From UBA2233 sp002347965 [NCBI: Nitrospirae bacterium UBA2233] (GTDB taxonomy: Bacteria > UBA2233): 64,000 nucleotides of DNA. Shown here piece by piece: positions 18,540 to 28,772 of this stretch. Positions within the stretch are counted from its first letter, which is position 1. Every line of letters begins with the position of its first letter. The position numbers were made by a program, and so were the translations under genes. The stretch covers positions 1-64,000 of the forward strand of contig DDYN01000031.1 in the NCBI GenBank assembly GCA_002347965.1, given 5' to 3'. The notes under the pieces are model-generated. The model saw nothing but the letters and a program-made list of their open reading frames with translations. It did no database searches and was not told the origin of the DNA.

Positions 18540-19313
18540 CTACCTCCAACGCCGAATTTCAATTGCAATTTTCCCCAAAAAGAGACCTAACACGCAGAAA
18601 CTGACCAGATAAACAATATTCGGCAGAGCGATCAACCCCTTGGCGAACGAATCCATCTGGTCGAACAAAGACAGGTACATCAAAACCGACTTCAACAAAC
18701 TTTCAGCCTCGGGAACGTTGATATTGATGAGGTATAGCAGAAGAAAGATTACGAAGCTCACGATGGCCGCGACTACCTGGTTTTCTGTCGTGAAGCTCGC
18801 AAACAGCCCGACGGACACGAAGGCCGCTCCGACAAGGAATACCCCGAGATACCCAGAAAAGATCGGACCAACGTCCGGATTCCCGTAAATGACGAGCAGA
18901 ATGGGGAATACTACGGTAGAGATCAACACGATCCCTAAAAACGAAAGGCCGGCGAAAAACTTCCCCATGAGAATATGAATATCCTCAAGAGGGAGCGTCA
19001 TCAGCAGCTCGTCGGTGCGCATCTTTCGTTCTTCGGCGAACAGGCGCATCGTAAACAGCGGAACGATAAAAATAAACACAAAGACCATATTATGGAAAAA
19101 CGGCGTCAAAATCTGCGTATTGAGGTTGAAATCCCTGAACGCCGAGGGGTCCCCCATCTGTTGGTAATACATTGTGATCATAATGTAACGGTTAATCAAC
19201 CCGTTGAACAGCCAGCCGGTGAGCAAGAGGAATACGCTCAGCACGGTATAGCCTATGGGTGAAACAAAGTACGCACGAAGGTCTTTGAGGGCAATAGTCA
19301 TCGTTTTGCGCAT
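18540..19313 (-). CDS. ABC-2 type permease (GldF-like)
   Basis: 257 residues with about six membrane helices. The N-terminus ALKDLRAYFVSPIGYTVLSVFLLLTGW and the motif RLFAEERKMRTDELLMTLPL are typical of the GldF/NosY-type ABC-2 permeases. With the ATPase upstream and the GldG and DUF4340 genes downstream it forms a four-component exporter. The ATG at 19313 has AAGGGG 8 nt upstream. Its substrate cannot be inferred. Confidence 0.88.
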   Translation of the reverse strand: MRKTMTIALKDLRAYFVSPIGYTVLSVFLLLTGWLFNGLINRYIMITMYYQQMGDPSAFRDFNLNTQILTPFFHNMVFVFIFIVPLFTMRLFAEERKMRTDELLMTLPLEDIHILMGKFFAGLSFLGIVLISTVVFPILLVIYGNPDVGPIFSGYLGVFLVGAAFVSVGLFASFTTENQVVAAIVSFVIFLLLYLININVPEAESLLKSVLMYLSLFDQMDSFAKGLIALPNIVYLVSFCVLGLFLGKIAIEIRRWR

Positions 19314-19391
19314 ACGCGTTTCCCCTTATCCATAGCCTTCTTGTCCGTCCCCCTTCAGCTGGAGAGGGCAACCAAACGTCTTAAAAGATCG

Positions 19392-20099
19392 CTAAGAATA
19401 CGCGACCAGGCCCATATAAGTTTCTTCTAGGCTCCTTCCCGTTGCGAATTGTTCGAGCGTCCCGTCGCCCACCAACTTTCCTTTGTGAATGATCAGGACA
19501 CGGTTGCAAATCTGGGCAGCCTCGGAAAGGATGTGGGTGCTTAGAAGAATGGTGTGTGAGCCTTTGAGCTCCAGGATGAACGAACGCATATCGACGATCT
19601 GGGCTGGGTCCAGTCCGGCCGTCGGCTCGTCGAGGATCAAAAGCCCCGGGTTTCCGAGAATCGCCTGGGCAAGTCCTAACCGTTGCCGGTAACCCTTAGA
19701 GAGAGCATACACAAACCGCCTCCGGACATCTTTAAGCCGACAACGATCGATTGCCTCTTCGATGGCTTTTTCGAGCTCTTGCTTCCTTAGGCCCTTGAGC
19801 TTACCCACGAACCGCAAGTATCCTTCGACCCGCATTTCCGGGTAGAGCGGAGGAATTTCGGGAAGATAGCCGACCATCCGTTTGGCCTTTGTAGGCTCGC
19901 GCCTCAAATCAACCCCCCCAATAACCACCGCTCCCGCCGTGGGAGGCAAATAGCCCGTAACGATTCGAAGCGTCGTGGTCTTCCCGGCACCGTTCGGCCC
20001 AAGAAAGGCGGCAACTTCTCCCTTCTCCAGCCGAAACCCAACGTCGTCAACAGCGAGTATGTCCCCGTAGCGCTTCGTTAGGCCAGACACCTCCAGCAT
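19392..20099 (-). CDS. ABC transporter ATP-binding protein (GldA-like)
   Basis: 235 residues. Walker A GPNGAGKTT near residue 37, signature LSKGYRQRLGLAQAI, Walker B LLILDEPTAGLD and the switch His in LLSTHIL are all intact, so it should hydrolyse ATP. It powers the permease encoded next. It begins immediately after the DUF151 gene stop (TAAATG), where the AAGGAGGAG that ends that gene doubles as the ribosome site. A 78 bp gap separates it from the permease gene. Confidence 0.9.
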   Translation of the reverse strand: MLEVSGLTKRYGDILAVDDVGFRLEKGEVAAFLGPNGAGKTTTLRIVTGYLPPTAGAVVIGGVDLRREPTKAKRMVGYLPEIPPLYPEMRVEGYLRFVGKLKGLRKQELEKAIEEAIDRCRLKDVRRRFVYALSKGYRQRLGLAQAILGNPGLLILDEPTAGLDPAQIVDMRSFILELKGSHTILLSTHILSEAAQICNRVLIIHKGKLVGDGTLEQFATGRSLEETYMGLVAYS

Positions 20100-20609
20100 T
20101 TACTCCTCCTTACCCTTCTCCTTCCCCTCGAGGTCTCGAAACATGTCGTCTATCCAGGTGTCCGACCAGGTGTCCGACTCTTTCCTAGACTCCTTGACCA
20201 ACCCCTTAGGGCTCTCGAGCCCTGCCTGGTCAATGACCTTGGCATCGACGTAGATCGGCGCCTGGAACCTAAGGGCCAAGGCGACAGAATCGGACGGCCT
20301 TGCATCGACCTCGAACGTTTTCCCGTCCTTCTGAACATGAAGTTTCGCATAAAAAGTAGATCCCACCAAATCGCAGACGACAATGTGCTCTACGATCGCA
20401 TCGAGTGCGATGAGCAGCGACTTTATGAGGTCGTGCGTGAGCGGCCTTGGCGGTGTCTTATGGCCCATCTCCATAAGAATCGCTTGGGCCTCGAACTGTC
20501 CGATCCATATCGGAAGGACTCGCTTCCCGTCCTTCTCTTCGAGCATGACGATCCAAGTATCCTGAAAAGGATCCTTGACCAACCCGGCTACCTTGACTTC
20601 ACTCAGCAT
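20100..20609 (-). CDS. Bifunctional nuclease family protein (DUF151)
   Basis: 169 residues. The bifunctional-nuclease (BFN) core fills residues 1-135: LPIWIGQFEAQAI, then RPLTHDLIKSLL and the family hallmark DARPSDSVALALRFQAPIYVDAKVI. Plant and archaeal relatives show RNase/DNase activity, but the bacterial role is not settled. A charged tail (about 135-169, rich in Lys, Glu, Asp and Trp) follows. The gene sits between frr and the ABC ATPase gene with no room for a separate promoter, so it belongs to the rpsB run. Confidence 0.87.
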   Translation of the reverse strand: MLSEVKVAGLVKDPFQDTWIVMLEEKDGKRVLPIWIGQFEAQAILMEMGHKTPPRPLTHDLIKSLLIALDAIVEHIVVCDLVGSTFYAKLHVQKDGKTFEVDARPSDSVALALRFQAPIYVDAKVIDQAGLESPKGLVKESRKESDTWSDTWIDDMFRDLEGKEKGKEE

Positions 20610-20631
20610 AAGGCATCCTCTTCCTAAGTCA

Positions 20632-21198
20632 TTAGGCCAGGATTTCGCGCTCCTTGCGGTTCAAGAGCACATCCGCCTGCTCTATAAACCGGTCTGTAAG
20701 CTTTTGGAGCTCGTCTTGGGCCCTATGAAGGTCGTCTTCGGAAAGGATCTTGTCTTTCTGAAGGCTCTTGAGCCTATCGAGGGTATGACGACGCACGTTC
20801 CTGAGCGCCACCTTGGCCTCTTCCCCGAGCTTGTGCACATACTTGACAACCTCTACGCGTCTTTCATGGGTAAGCTCTGGAATCGAAACCCTCAACTTGG
20901 CCCCGTCGCTCGCAACGCCGACCCCTAGGTTGGCACTTTGGACAACCTTCTGAAGGGGCTCAAGCATGGCCTTGTCCCATGGCTCCACGATGAGCGTCCT
21001 GGCATCCTGGACTGAGAGCGTGGCCATCTGGTTCATGGGAAGCGTACTCCCGTAGTAATTGACCTTAAGATGCTCTATGAGCCCGGCATGCGCCCTTGAA
21101 GTCCGCACACTGGTGAGCTCGGAGGACAACACCTCCAAGGTCTTTTCCATAGACTGCCTTGTTTCCTCGAAAAGTGCCGAGGCTTCGCTTCCTTCCAT
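20632..21198 (-). CDS. frr: Ribosome recycling factor
   Basis: 188 residues, the standard length. RRF splits post-termination ribosomes together with EF-G. Family motifs are plain: LSSELTSVRTSRAHAGLIEHLKVNYYGSTLPMNQMATLSVQDARTL in the N-terminal half with the central domain, and RRVEVVKYVHKLGEEAKVALRNVRR at the start of the C-terminal helix. It starts 3 bp after the pyrH stop. Confidence 0.97.
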   Translation of the reverse strand: MEGSEASALFEETRQSMEKTLEVLSSELTSVRTSRAHAGLIEHLKVNYYGSTLPMNQMATLSVQDARTLIVEPWDKAMLEPLQKVVQSANLGVGVASDGAKLRVSIPELTHERRVEVVKYVHKLGEEAKVALRNVRRHTLDRLKSLQKDKILSEDDLHRAQDELQKLTDRFIEQADVLLNRKEREILA

Positions 21199-21201
21199 CG
21201 C

Positions 21202-22458
<1,257 letters not shown>

Positions 22459-22462
<4 letters not shown>

Positions 22463-23265
22463 GCTTTGTTCGCACCCTCCTCCAAAAATGTCTCCTCGAT
22501 GGATCCCGGGGGCATGTCCTGCGGTGCGACTGCGGCATCTTGCGGAATGTCCACGCGAATCCCCATGTCTTTGGCCAGCCTCATGCCCTCCAAAAGGGCA
22601 TCGGCAACGCCAGAGGCAAAAAACCGCACCGATTTGATCGCGTCGTCGTTGGCGGGCACGATGTATTCGACAAAGTCAGGGTCGCCGTTTGTATCTACCA
22701 GCCCAACGACGGGAATTCCTAAGATGTTTGCCTCGTGGATCGCGATAGCCTCTTTCTTGGTATCCACGACGAAGAGGGCATCTGGAAGCCTCGTCATCGT
22801 TTGGATGCCTCCTAGGTAGGTCAAAAGCTTTTCGCGCTCCTTACGGAGCTTCGTCGCCTCCTTCTTGGTGTGCAGCTCGAGCTGGCCTTCTTTTTCCATC
22901 TGCTCAATCTGCTCTAGGCGTTCCACGGTCTTTCGAATTGTCGGAAAGTTTGTCAACATCCCGCCAAGCCAGCGTTTGATGACATAGGGCATTCCGCAAC
23001 GGCTCGCCTGTTCCCGGATAACTTCCTGGGTTTGAGGTTTTGTGCCGACGAAAAGCACTTTTCCTCCGCGTGCTCCAACTTCCCTGACGAACCTAAGGCT
23101 TTCTTCGTAGAACTTGACTGTCTTCTGAAGATCGATGATATACAGGCCGTTTCGCTGGCCGAAGATATATGGCCTCATTTTTGGGTTCCACCTGCGCACT
23201 TGATGCCCGAAATGAGCGCCGGCTTCCAGCATTTGCCTGATCGAGACTTGCCCTGGGTTCACCAT
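22459..23265 (-). CDS. rpsB: 30S ribosomal protein S2
   Basis: 268 residues. Binds late to the 30S subunit at the S1 docking site. S2 signatures: MLEAGAHFGHQVRRWNPKM near the N-terminus, FVGTKPQTQEVIREQA, PYVIKRWLGGMLTNFPTI, PDALFVVDTKKEAIAIHEANILGIPVVGLVDTN. An acidic tail of about 30 residues extends past the core. It is the first gene of a run leading through tsf, pyrH and frr. In E. coli S2 represses its own mRNA; the roughly 55 nt leader here could serve the same purpose, but I see no defined structure. Confidence 0.97.
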
Positions 23266-23327
23266 GTCTTTGCTCTTTTAGCCTCCATTTGGTTACAGAA
23301 CCCTTAAAAACCGCACCATAAGCGGGT

Positions 23328-23356
23328 AGTCTAGCCTATCTAAACGAAAAGCACAA
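23328..23356 (-). promoter_or_regulatory. Predicted rpsB operon promoter
   Basis: On the minus strand TTGTGC (-35, 23351-23356) and TAGACT (-10, 23328-23333) are separated by exactly 17 bases. The start site would fall about 55 nt upstream of the rpsB ATG. It is the best sigma-70-like match in the gap between rpsB and the DUF1302 gene. Confidence 0.5.
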
Positions 23357-23638
23357 TCCTTCTTTTCATCATAGCAGCCTCCCGATGCTTAGGAAATAGG
23401 AGTAAAAACGGCTGATTTGTTGAGTGCTTTATCGATCGCCTCGTATACCTACAATAGACTTCAGATTTTTATGCATGCGCTTTTTGGTAAGCCTTAAACA
23501 CCCCTTATCTCTCGAATATCAAACTCTGGGTCGTCTTAGCTGAACTCCAGCCGCCGCTGAGCTCCCCCAAAAAGCGCTTGCCCGCAGGACGTGCCATGAA
23601 AACGCTCAGAGCCTGGAAGACCCTTTGCTGCTATAGCT
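23357..23638. other. Non-coding gap between the DUF1302 gene and the rpsB promoter
   Basis: About 280 bp with no convincing gene on either strand. The minus strand should contain the end of the RND/DUF1329/DUF1302 transcript. A weak hairpin (CTCAGC/GCTG-GAG with a bulge, about 23546-23562) has no T-tract, so it is not a confident terminator. Short ATG frames of about 10 and 22 codons lack ribosome sites. Confidence 0.4.
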
Positions 23639-25222
23639 TTAAAACACATACTGAAGCCCCAAATCAACTCCGTCGTGCCGGGCAAACTGGCCAAAGACGC
23701 CTCCTGGCTTGCCCCAGTAGAGATGCCCGCCCAAAAGAACGGTAAGTTTTTCCGAAAGCTCATAGGTCATGTTCGGCTCGTAGCGGAACCCCCCATCACC
23801 CGAAAGCCATATCCAAAGGCTTCTAAAAGTAAGCCTGTCGTTGGTAAACCCGAAAGGCTTGAGAACCGTCCAGTAAATACCCTCCTGGTTGCGGTTCAGG
23901 GGCGAGCCGACGGGCAAATCGAGCATGTCGCCGTCATAGCCGAAGATGTGCTCGTGGTCCCAGCGCAGTATGTTTGTCCAGTCCTTATAAAAGTAGGTCT
24001 CGAGCTGAACGCCGGTCAACAGCGAGTCGGCCTTGTCCCACCCGTGGTTTTCCGGGGTGTAGTTCCTCACCTGGTAGTAGCGGCCCTTTAAATAGCGTCC
24101 CTCGAACTTAAGCGCCCACTGGCGGCCAAGCCAGTCAAAGGAGCGGTCGGCGCCCAGGCCGAACTTGTGCACCCGGTTGTATTTGGGGTTCAAGTGAACG
24201 TGGACGGGCGGCCAAAGGTCGCGAATAAAACCCGTGTTCAAGCTTGATGAGGCAGCTAAAGAAGACTTTGGCATGGGCGGGAGGTTAAACCGATCGAACA
24301 AAAGCACGTTTTGAAACATCGTGGGCATGTCGTACCAGCTCCAAAGATAGTGCAGCGATACATCCCAGCCGCTTTTCATCATCCCCAGCTTGACCCCGAT
24401 TTGGCTGTTTTCAAAGGTCCTCGCTGGCTTGTCCGCCTTGGCAAACGACACGCGCGAGAAGCGGTCCATGGCCGAGGAAGCTCGCTGGTTAAACTCCCAG
24501 ACGCTGCCCGAAACTGTCGGCCCAAAGCTCGGCTCGAAGTTTGGAATCCACAAAAACTGGAATTCGTAGTCCTTAAAAAAATAATCGGCGTTTACCATGA
24601 ACTCGGGGATTCTTTGGTACTCCACGGGAATAAAGGGGTTGATCGTGGGAAAGGGGTACCATGTGTAGTCAAAGCCGTGCACCATGTCCAGGATCTGACG
24701 GCCGTCTACGCGCCCCCAAGAGACCTGCTGCTTTCCCACGCGCAGCTGTAGCCCGCCAACCTGGTAATCGGCGTACCACTCCCTGAAGATCTGGTCCATG
24801 GAGTTGTAGTAATGGAGCGTATCCATAGAACCGTAGAACGAGTTACGGAACCCGTCGTTCCAGTCGTAGGCGGAGTCGTACAAGAACATGTTCCGAACCG
24901 TAAACTTTAAATCCGGGCTCATCCTGTAAGCCGTCTGGAGGTCCATGAGCCAGTGGATGCCCTGGAAGTTAGAGCTAGTAGACGGAAGGTTTCGGTTTTG
25001 GTTCATATCCTTGTGGATGCTTAGGCTCGTTAGATTCTGCAGGTTGGCCTTTAGCTCTAGCCCTGGAACGCTCATTTGGAGGGGCTGAGTAATCGCCTTA
25101 CCTAAAGGGTCAAACTCTTCAATCTTGCGACGAAAATCGGCGCCGTCGAGTGCCATCGCACCCCCAGCCCAACCCGCGAGCAAAACGCCCGCAATCAAGC
25201 CTTTGCCTGCTGCCCCGAACAT
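23639..25222 (-). CDS. DUF1302 family outer-membrane beta-barrel protein
   Basis: 527 residues. Signal peptide with cleavage probably after AMA near residue 24. The body is rich in aromatic, alternating beta-strand sequence (FTVRNMFLYDSAYDWND, LQLRVGKQQVSWGRVDG, NADYFFKDYEFQFLWIPNFEPSFGP) and ends in a C-terminal Phe (GLQYVF), the usual beta-barrel assembly signal. DUF1302 proteins are typically encoded with DUF1329 proteins and RND permeases, as here; the trio is thought to move a hydrophobic compound across the envelope, but the substrate is not known. ATG 25222 has AAGGAGG 9 nt upstream. Confidence 0.85.
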   Translation of the reverse strand: MFGAAGKGLIAGVLLAGWAGGAMALDGADFRRKIEEFDPLGKAITQPLQMSVPGLELKANLQNLTSLSIHKDMNQNRNLPSTSSNFQGIHWLMDLQTAYRMSPDLKFTVRNMFLYDSAYDWNDGFRNSFYGSMDTLHYYNSMDQIFREWYADYQVGGLQLRVGKQQVSWGRVDGRQILDMVHGFDYTWYPFPTINPFIPVEYQRIPEFMVNADYFFKDYEFQFLWIPNFEPSFGPTVSGSVWEFNQRASSAMDRFSRVSFAKADKPARTFENSQIGVKLGMMKSGWDVSLHYLWSWYDMPTMFQNVLLFDRFNLPPMPKSSLAASSSLNTGFIRDLWPPVHVHLNPKYNRVHKFGLGADRSFDWLGRQWALKFEGRYLKGRYYQVRNYTPENHGWDKADSLLTGVQLETYFYKDWTNILRWDHEHIFGYDGDMLDLPVGSPLNRNQEGIYWTVLKPFGFTNDRLTFRSLWIWLSGDGGFRYEPNMTYELSEKLTVLLGGHLYWGKPGGVFGQFARHDGVDLGLQYVF

Positions 25223-25262
25223 GCTCGGAATCCTCCTTGTCTGCAGTTTTGACCGGGGCAAT

Positions 25263-26342
25263 TTAAGCCCCCTTGTCTTCCTTGCGCTCTTTCTCGATCA
25301 AGCGCTTGGTCTCTTCTGGAATTTCCCATTTGCGCTCGCTGGGAAACCTGCCTTCCAAAAGAGGAGGAAGCTTCGGCAAGTCCTTTGGAGACTTAATGTA
25401 GGGGTAGGCACCGATGTCGGGCACGCGCCAGGTGAACTCTTTTCTCAGGAAATTGGGCTCGAACTCCGTTTCCTTGAAGTTGCCCTCGTGGGTTACGTTA
25501 AAGATCCGCACCCACTGCCTAAAGTGCTTCTTGACGTTCCAGTCGTACCAGTTCGTATGATCGAGGATGGCGTCTTTGCCCTGAGGTTCCATGCGTCTTT
25601 CAAAAATCTTCCAGAGGTCGCCCTTCTTGTCGTACTGCTCTTCTCTCCAGCGGATGAAGCGCTTTTTATCTATCCAAACGATGCGTTTGCCCAAATAATA
25701 GCCGGGATCGGTATGGACGGCCTTGATCACGTAGCAACCGACGGGCTCAGGGATAATGCCGTCCGCTGGAAGCGTGTCTTCACCCAAAAGCGTGTGCGTT
25801 TCGTCGAAGGGCTCCCGGCCGACGATGTCGTCGTAGGTCATGTCGCCACCCGCGACGCCATCCGAGCGCTCCCCCGTGGCCAGCCGCCTGACCTGTCTCA
25901 AGGCGGGAATGTATATCCACCAGTCCACCATCTTGCGCACGTCCGGAGTTTCTTTGTATGTCCAAGAAAGAAGCGTCTGGTTCTTAAGCTGCGGGGGGGT
26001 AAGCATGAAGATGATATCCTTGCGCTTTGGGGCTCCAGGCTTGAGCGTGACGCCTTTGAAATCGAGGAGATCTCTGTAGTCTTCGTATTGCTGCAAGCGC
26101 TTTCGCATGGTGGCCCTTTGCCTCATGTAGCCGCGGGCGTCCACTTCAATTTCTAAGGCATCGCAATCGTAGTTCTTTACCGCCGGAAAATACGTGGCAT
26201 CCTCCAAGAAGGCAATTTGGTCCGCCGTGTAGGGTGGCTTCCATGGGAACGCCTCGGGATGGAGCGTCTTCATATCTAGCCCGAATGCCAAGGCTGGAAT
26301 CATAGCCTGGGCAAATAGAAGGCCTAACAATCTTTTGAGCAT
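25263..26342 (-). CDS. DUF1329 family periplasmic or outer-membrane protein (LolB-like fold)
   Basis: 359 residues with an N-terminal signal peptide (about 1-20, ending ALAFG). The DUF1329 domain fills the rest; recognisable stretches include PDVRKMVDWWIYIPALRQVRRLATGERSDGV, YDDIVGREPFDE and GKRIVWIDKKRFIRWREEQYDKKG. The predicted fold is an open lipoprotein-carrier barrel, suggesting that it ferries or accepts a lipid-like ligand between the RND pump and the DUF1302 barrel. It begins 2 bp after the RND gene stop. ATG 26342 has AGGGGG 6 nt upstream; the frame is open further but without support. Confidence 0.85.
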   Translation of the reverse strand: MLKRLLGLLFAQAMIPALAFGLDMKTLHPEAFPWKPPYTADQIAFLEDATYFPAVKNYDCDALEIEVDARGYMRQRATMRKRLQQYEDYRDLLDFKGVTLKPGAPKRKDIIFMLTPPQLKNQTLLSWTYKETPDVRKMVDWWIYIPALRQVRRLATGERSDGVAGGDMTYDDIVGREPFDETHTLLGEDTLPADGIIPEPVGCYVIKAVHTDPGYYLGKRIVWIDKKRFIRWREEQYDKKGDLWKIFERRMEPQGKDAILDHTNWYDWNVKKHFRQWVRIFNVTHEGNFKETEFEPNFLRKEFTWRVPDIGAYPYIKSPKDLPKLPPLLEGRFPSERKWEIPEETKRLIEKERKEDKGA

Positions 26343-26344
26343 GT

Positions 26345-28705
26345 CTAACCCCCTGTGGAAGGTGTTTTTGTGAGGCGTCCGGCTTCCGTCAGGAATTTTG
26401 GCCGGATCCAAAAGACCAAGAAGGGCAAAACGGCTGAGGCAAGCACCATGTTGGCCAAAAAATCCAACGCCAAAAGTCCGCCCAAATATCCATGCACCTT
26501 GAGCCCCGTCCCCAAAAGGGCGAGAGAGCCCAAAGAGAGCGCAATCGCCGTGAATAGGACCGCCTTCCCGGAGCTAGCAAGCGCCCTGGTGACGCCTTGA
26601 TCGAGCGAGCCGAGGGCCGCAAACTCTTCTTTGATTCGGCTGAGTACGTAAAACGAGAAGTCTACGCCGATCCCGATACCCAAGGAGGCCACTGGGACGG
26701 TCGGGATAAACATACCAAAGCGGCTGAAGCCCATCACGCCGGCCGTAATCAGGCTGGCAATGACGAGCGGCACCAAAAGCACCAGAGCGGCCAGCACAGA
26801 ACGGTACGTAAGAAGCGCAAGGACAACCACCACGGCGCTTACTACGAGCACGTTGGGCATGTTCTCGTTGGCGATCGATTGCATGGCGGCGTAGTAGAGC
26901 GCGGCAGTCCCGCCGGCACGGCGAATCTCGATGCCATCGATAGGCGGCTTGCCCTTCAAGAACGCCGAAATGGTATTTTCAAGGTCTTCGAGGTGGTGGT
27001 TCTGCCGGTCTTTCAGGAGAATGAGCATGTTTGCCCTTGAGTAGTCCATAGTAAAGAAGCTGCGGGTGTCCTCCGGGTCGCCGCCGCCAGAAACGAACAT
27101 CTCCAAGTATACGTAGGCCAGCTGGTCGGTTGGCGGAATTTCAGGCCTTTTGGTGTTCGCCCAGAGGAAATGGATGTTCTTTAAGATGTCCCCGTAGTGG
27201 CTCACGTAGCCGACGTAGGACTTTTGAACCAGGATGCGCTCGAGCTCGTCTAGCCTCTTGAGCAGCTCGACGTTGGCGATGGCACCCTCGCCCTGCCCCT
27301 TGATTTGGAGCATGTAGCTCTCCGAACCGGCAAAGTTCTTTCCGATACGCGCGACATCTTTATTGACCTCGCTTGACGGCCAGAACAGGTAAGAGCCTTT
27401 ATCTAAATCTCCGTACTGAAGCTTCGAGGCACCGTAGGCAAACACGCAGGCTACAACAAGAATAGCGGCCAAGACGCCGAACCGTGCCTTGGTTTTGGCC
27501 TGGCTCGCAATCTTCAAAAAAATCCTGTCTAGGAGCCCTATCTTGTATGCCCTCTTGAGCTCGGGCAGCTTGGGGCTCGACATAAGCGTGCACATGAGCG
27601 GGATGAACAGAAGAACGGTGAAAAAGACGGAGAGTATACCTAGCCCGGCCAAGATCCCCATATTTTTAAGCCCGCTAAACGGGAACAAGGCAAGCGCCAC
27701 GAAGCCCGCACCGTCGGTGATGATCCCTGCCGAGGTCGGCACGATCAGGTTGACGATTGTCTTGTGAGCGGCCAGGTTTTTGTCTTTTTCAAACCCGTAG
27801 GTTTCGTAGAAGCGTTTTAGCACCTGGATACTGTGGGCGACCGAGAGCGCCACGATCAAAAACGGCGCCGTGAGCGTCATCGGGTCTAGCTTAACGCCCA
27901 TCCAACCCATGATGCCAAGGCACCAAACGAGCGACAGTAGCCCCCCGGATAACGGCAAAAAGACGCCCCGCTTCGATTTGAACAAAGCCCAGAGGACAAA
28001 GCCCATCAATACGAGCGCCACGACCCCGATAATCACGAAGCGTCGAACCCCCTCGAGCAACACGCCGATCTCTACCGGCTGGCCAGCCAAAGAGACCCGA
28101 AGAGATGGGTTTTCCCGTTCGAGCGATCGCTTGAGCCGCTTGAGCCCCCCGTAGATAGCCCCAGGGTCGGTGTAGGGGCTGTAATCGGCCTGCACAAGGG
28201 CCCCCTTGAGGTCCTTCGAAACGAGCGTCCCTAATACTTGCGGGTCCCGAAGGACCCCTTGCTTGAGTGCGACCCTCGCCCAGGCATCGCCTTTAAGGGC
28301 ACGCTCCGCCAATGCTCGGAACGGTACGGCGTTAAGCACCTCCAGCCCGTCCGGGTCTTTTGTGATATAGAGATACCGGAGCTTGTTGGCCGCGATGGAG
28401 AGCACCCTGTAGCCGTAAACCCCCTCCATGTCCAAGAGCCCCTGGGTCGCCCTTATGACCGAGCGGAGGTTTTCTTCGGTGAATACATCGCCCTTTTTAA
28501 ACCGAAGGCCAAACGATACAAGGTTTCCGCCGCCGAAATCGCTCTCGATTTCTTCGTTCACACGCGTGTAGGGATGGTTTTGAGGGACGAGGAAGCTTAA
28601 ATCCTTTGTAAGGCCAAACCTGAGGGCTCCCGCCCCCAGAGCGAGGGTGACGATAAACAGGAAGGCCAAAAGCCAAGACCTGTGACGAATAATTTTAGGC
28701 TCCAT
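26345..28705 (-). CDS. RND superfamily (MMPL-type) permease
   Basis: 786 residues with the duplicated RND plan: one helix then a large periplasmic loop (about 30-210), five helices, a second half starting near residue 405 with its own helix and loop (about 425-610), and five more helices. Family features include LPLSGGLLSLVWCLGIMGWMGVKLDPMTLTAPFLIVALSVAHSIQVLKR and VASLGIGIGVDFSFYVLSRIKEE. It most resembles the MMPL/HpnN-like exporters that work without a separate adaptor. It leads an operon with DUF1329 and DUF1302 proteins. The ATG at 28705 is preceded by GGAGG. The cargo is probably hydrophobic (inference). Confidence 0.9.
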   Translation of the reverse strand: MEPKIIRHRSWLLAFLFIVTLALGAGALRFGLTKDLSFLVPQNHPYTRVNEEIESDFGGGNLVSFGLRFKKGDVFTEENLRSVIRATQGLLDMEGVYGYRVLSIAANKLRYLYITKDPDGLEVLNAVPFRALAERALKGDAWARVALKQGVLRDPQVLGTLVSKDLKGALVQADYSPYTDPGAIYGGLKRLKRSLERENPSLRVSLAGQPVEIGVLLEGVRRFVIIGVVALVLMGFVLWALFKSKRGVFLPLSGGLLSLVWCLGIMGWMGVKLDPMTLTAPFLIVALSVAHSIQVLKRFYETYGFEKDKNLAAHKTIVNLIVPTSAGIITDGAGFVALALFPFSGLKNMGILAGLGILSVFFTVLLFIPLMCTLMSSPKLPELKRAYKIGLLDRIFLKIASQAKTKARFGVLAAILVVACVFAYGASKLQYGDLDKGSYLFWPSSEVNKDVARIGKNFAGSESYMLQIKGQGEGAIANVELLKRLDELERILVQKSYVGYVSHYGDILKNIHFLWANTKRPEIPPTDQLAYVYLEMFVSGGGDPEDTRSFFTMDYSRANMLILLKDRQNHHLEDLENTISAFLKGKPPIDGIEIRRAGGTAALYYAAMQSIANENMPNVLVVSAVVVVLALLTYRSVLAALVLLVPLVIASLITAGVMGFSRFGMFIPTVPVASLGIGIGVDFSFYVLSRIKEEFAALGSLDQGVTRALASSGKAVLFTAIALSLGSLALLGTGLKVHGYLGGLLALDFLANMVLASAVLPFLVFWIRPKFLTEAGRLTKTPSTGG

Positions 28706-28720
28706 CCCCTCCTCCAATCC

Positions 28721-28732
28721 TTTACATGTAAA
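28721..28732. repeat. Palindrome TTTACATGTAAA in the RND operon leader
   Basis: A perfect 12 bp palindrome between the -10 element and the ribosome site of the RND permease gene. It could be a second operator half or chance; no regulator gene adjoins it. Confidence 0.35.
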
Positions 28733-28735
28733 GCT

Positions 28736-28752
28736 TTCGGTATTTTACCGAA
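28736..28752. promoter_or_regulatory. Inverted repeat overlapping the -10 of the RND operon, probable operator
   Basis: Perfect inverted repeat TTCGGTA-TTT-TACCGAA (7 bp arms, 3 bp centre). The -10 hexamer TAAAAT of the predicted promoter lies in its middle, so a bound repressor would block RNA polymerase. Its size fits a TetR/MarR-type dimer site. It could instead be an RNA hairpin closing the amt transcript, but there is no T-tract. Confidence 0.55.
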
Positions 28753-28770
28753 CCAAGAGGGGATTGTCAA
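28742..28770 (-). promoter_or_regulatory. Near-consensus promoter of the RND-DUF1329-DUF1302 operon
   Basis: On the minus strand TTGACA (28765-28770), a 17-base spacer, then TAAAAT (28742-28747): six of six and five of six matches. It lies in the short gap after amt, so the RND unit is transcribed separately from the amt operon. Confidence 0.75.
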
Positions 28771-28772
28771 CG

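Noticed and set aside
25125-26156. 343-codon plus-strand open frame
   Set aside because: Antisense shadow of the DUF1329 gene.
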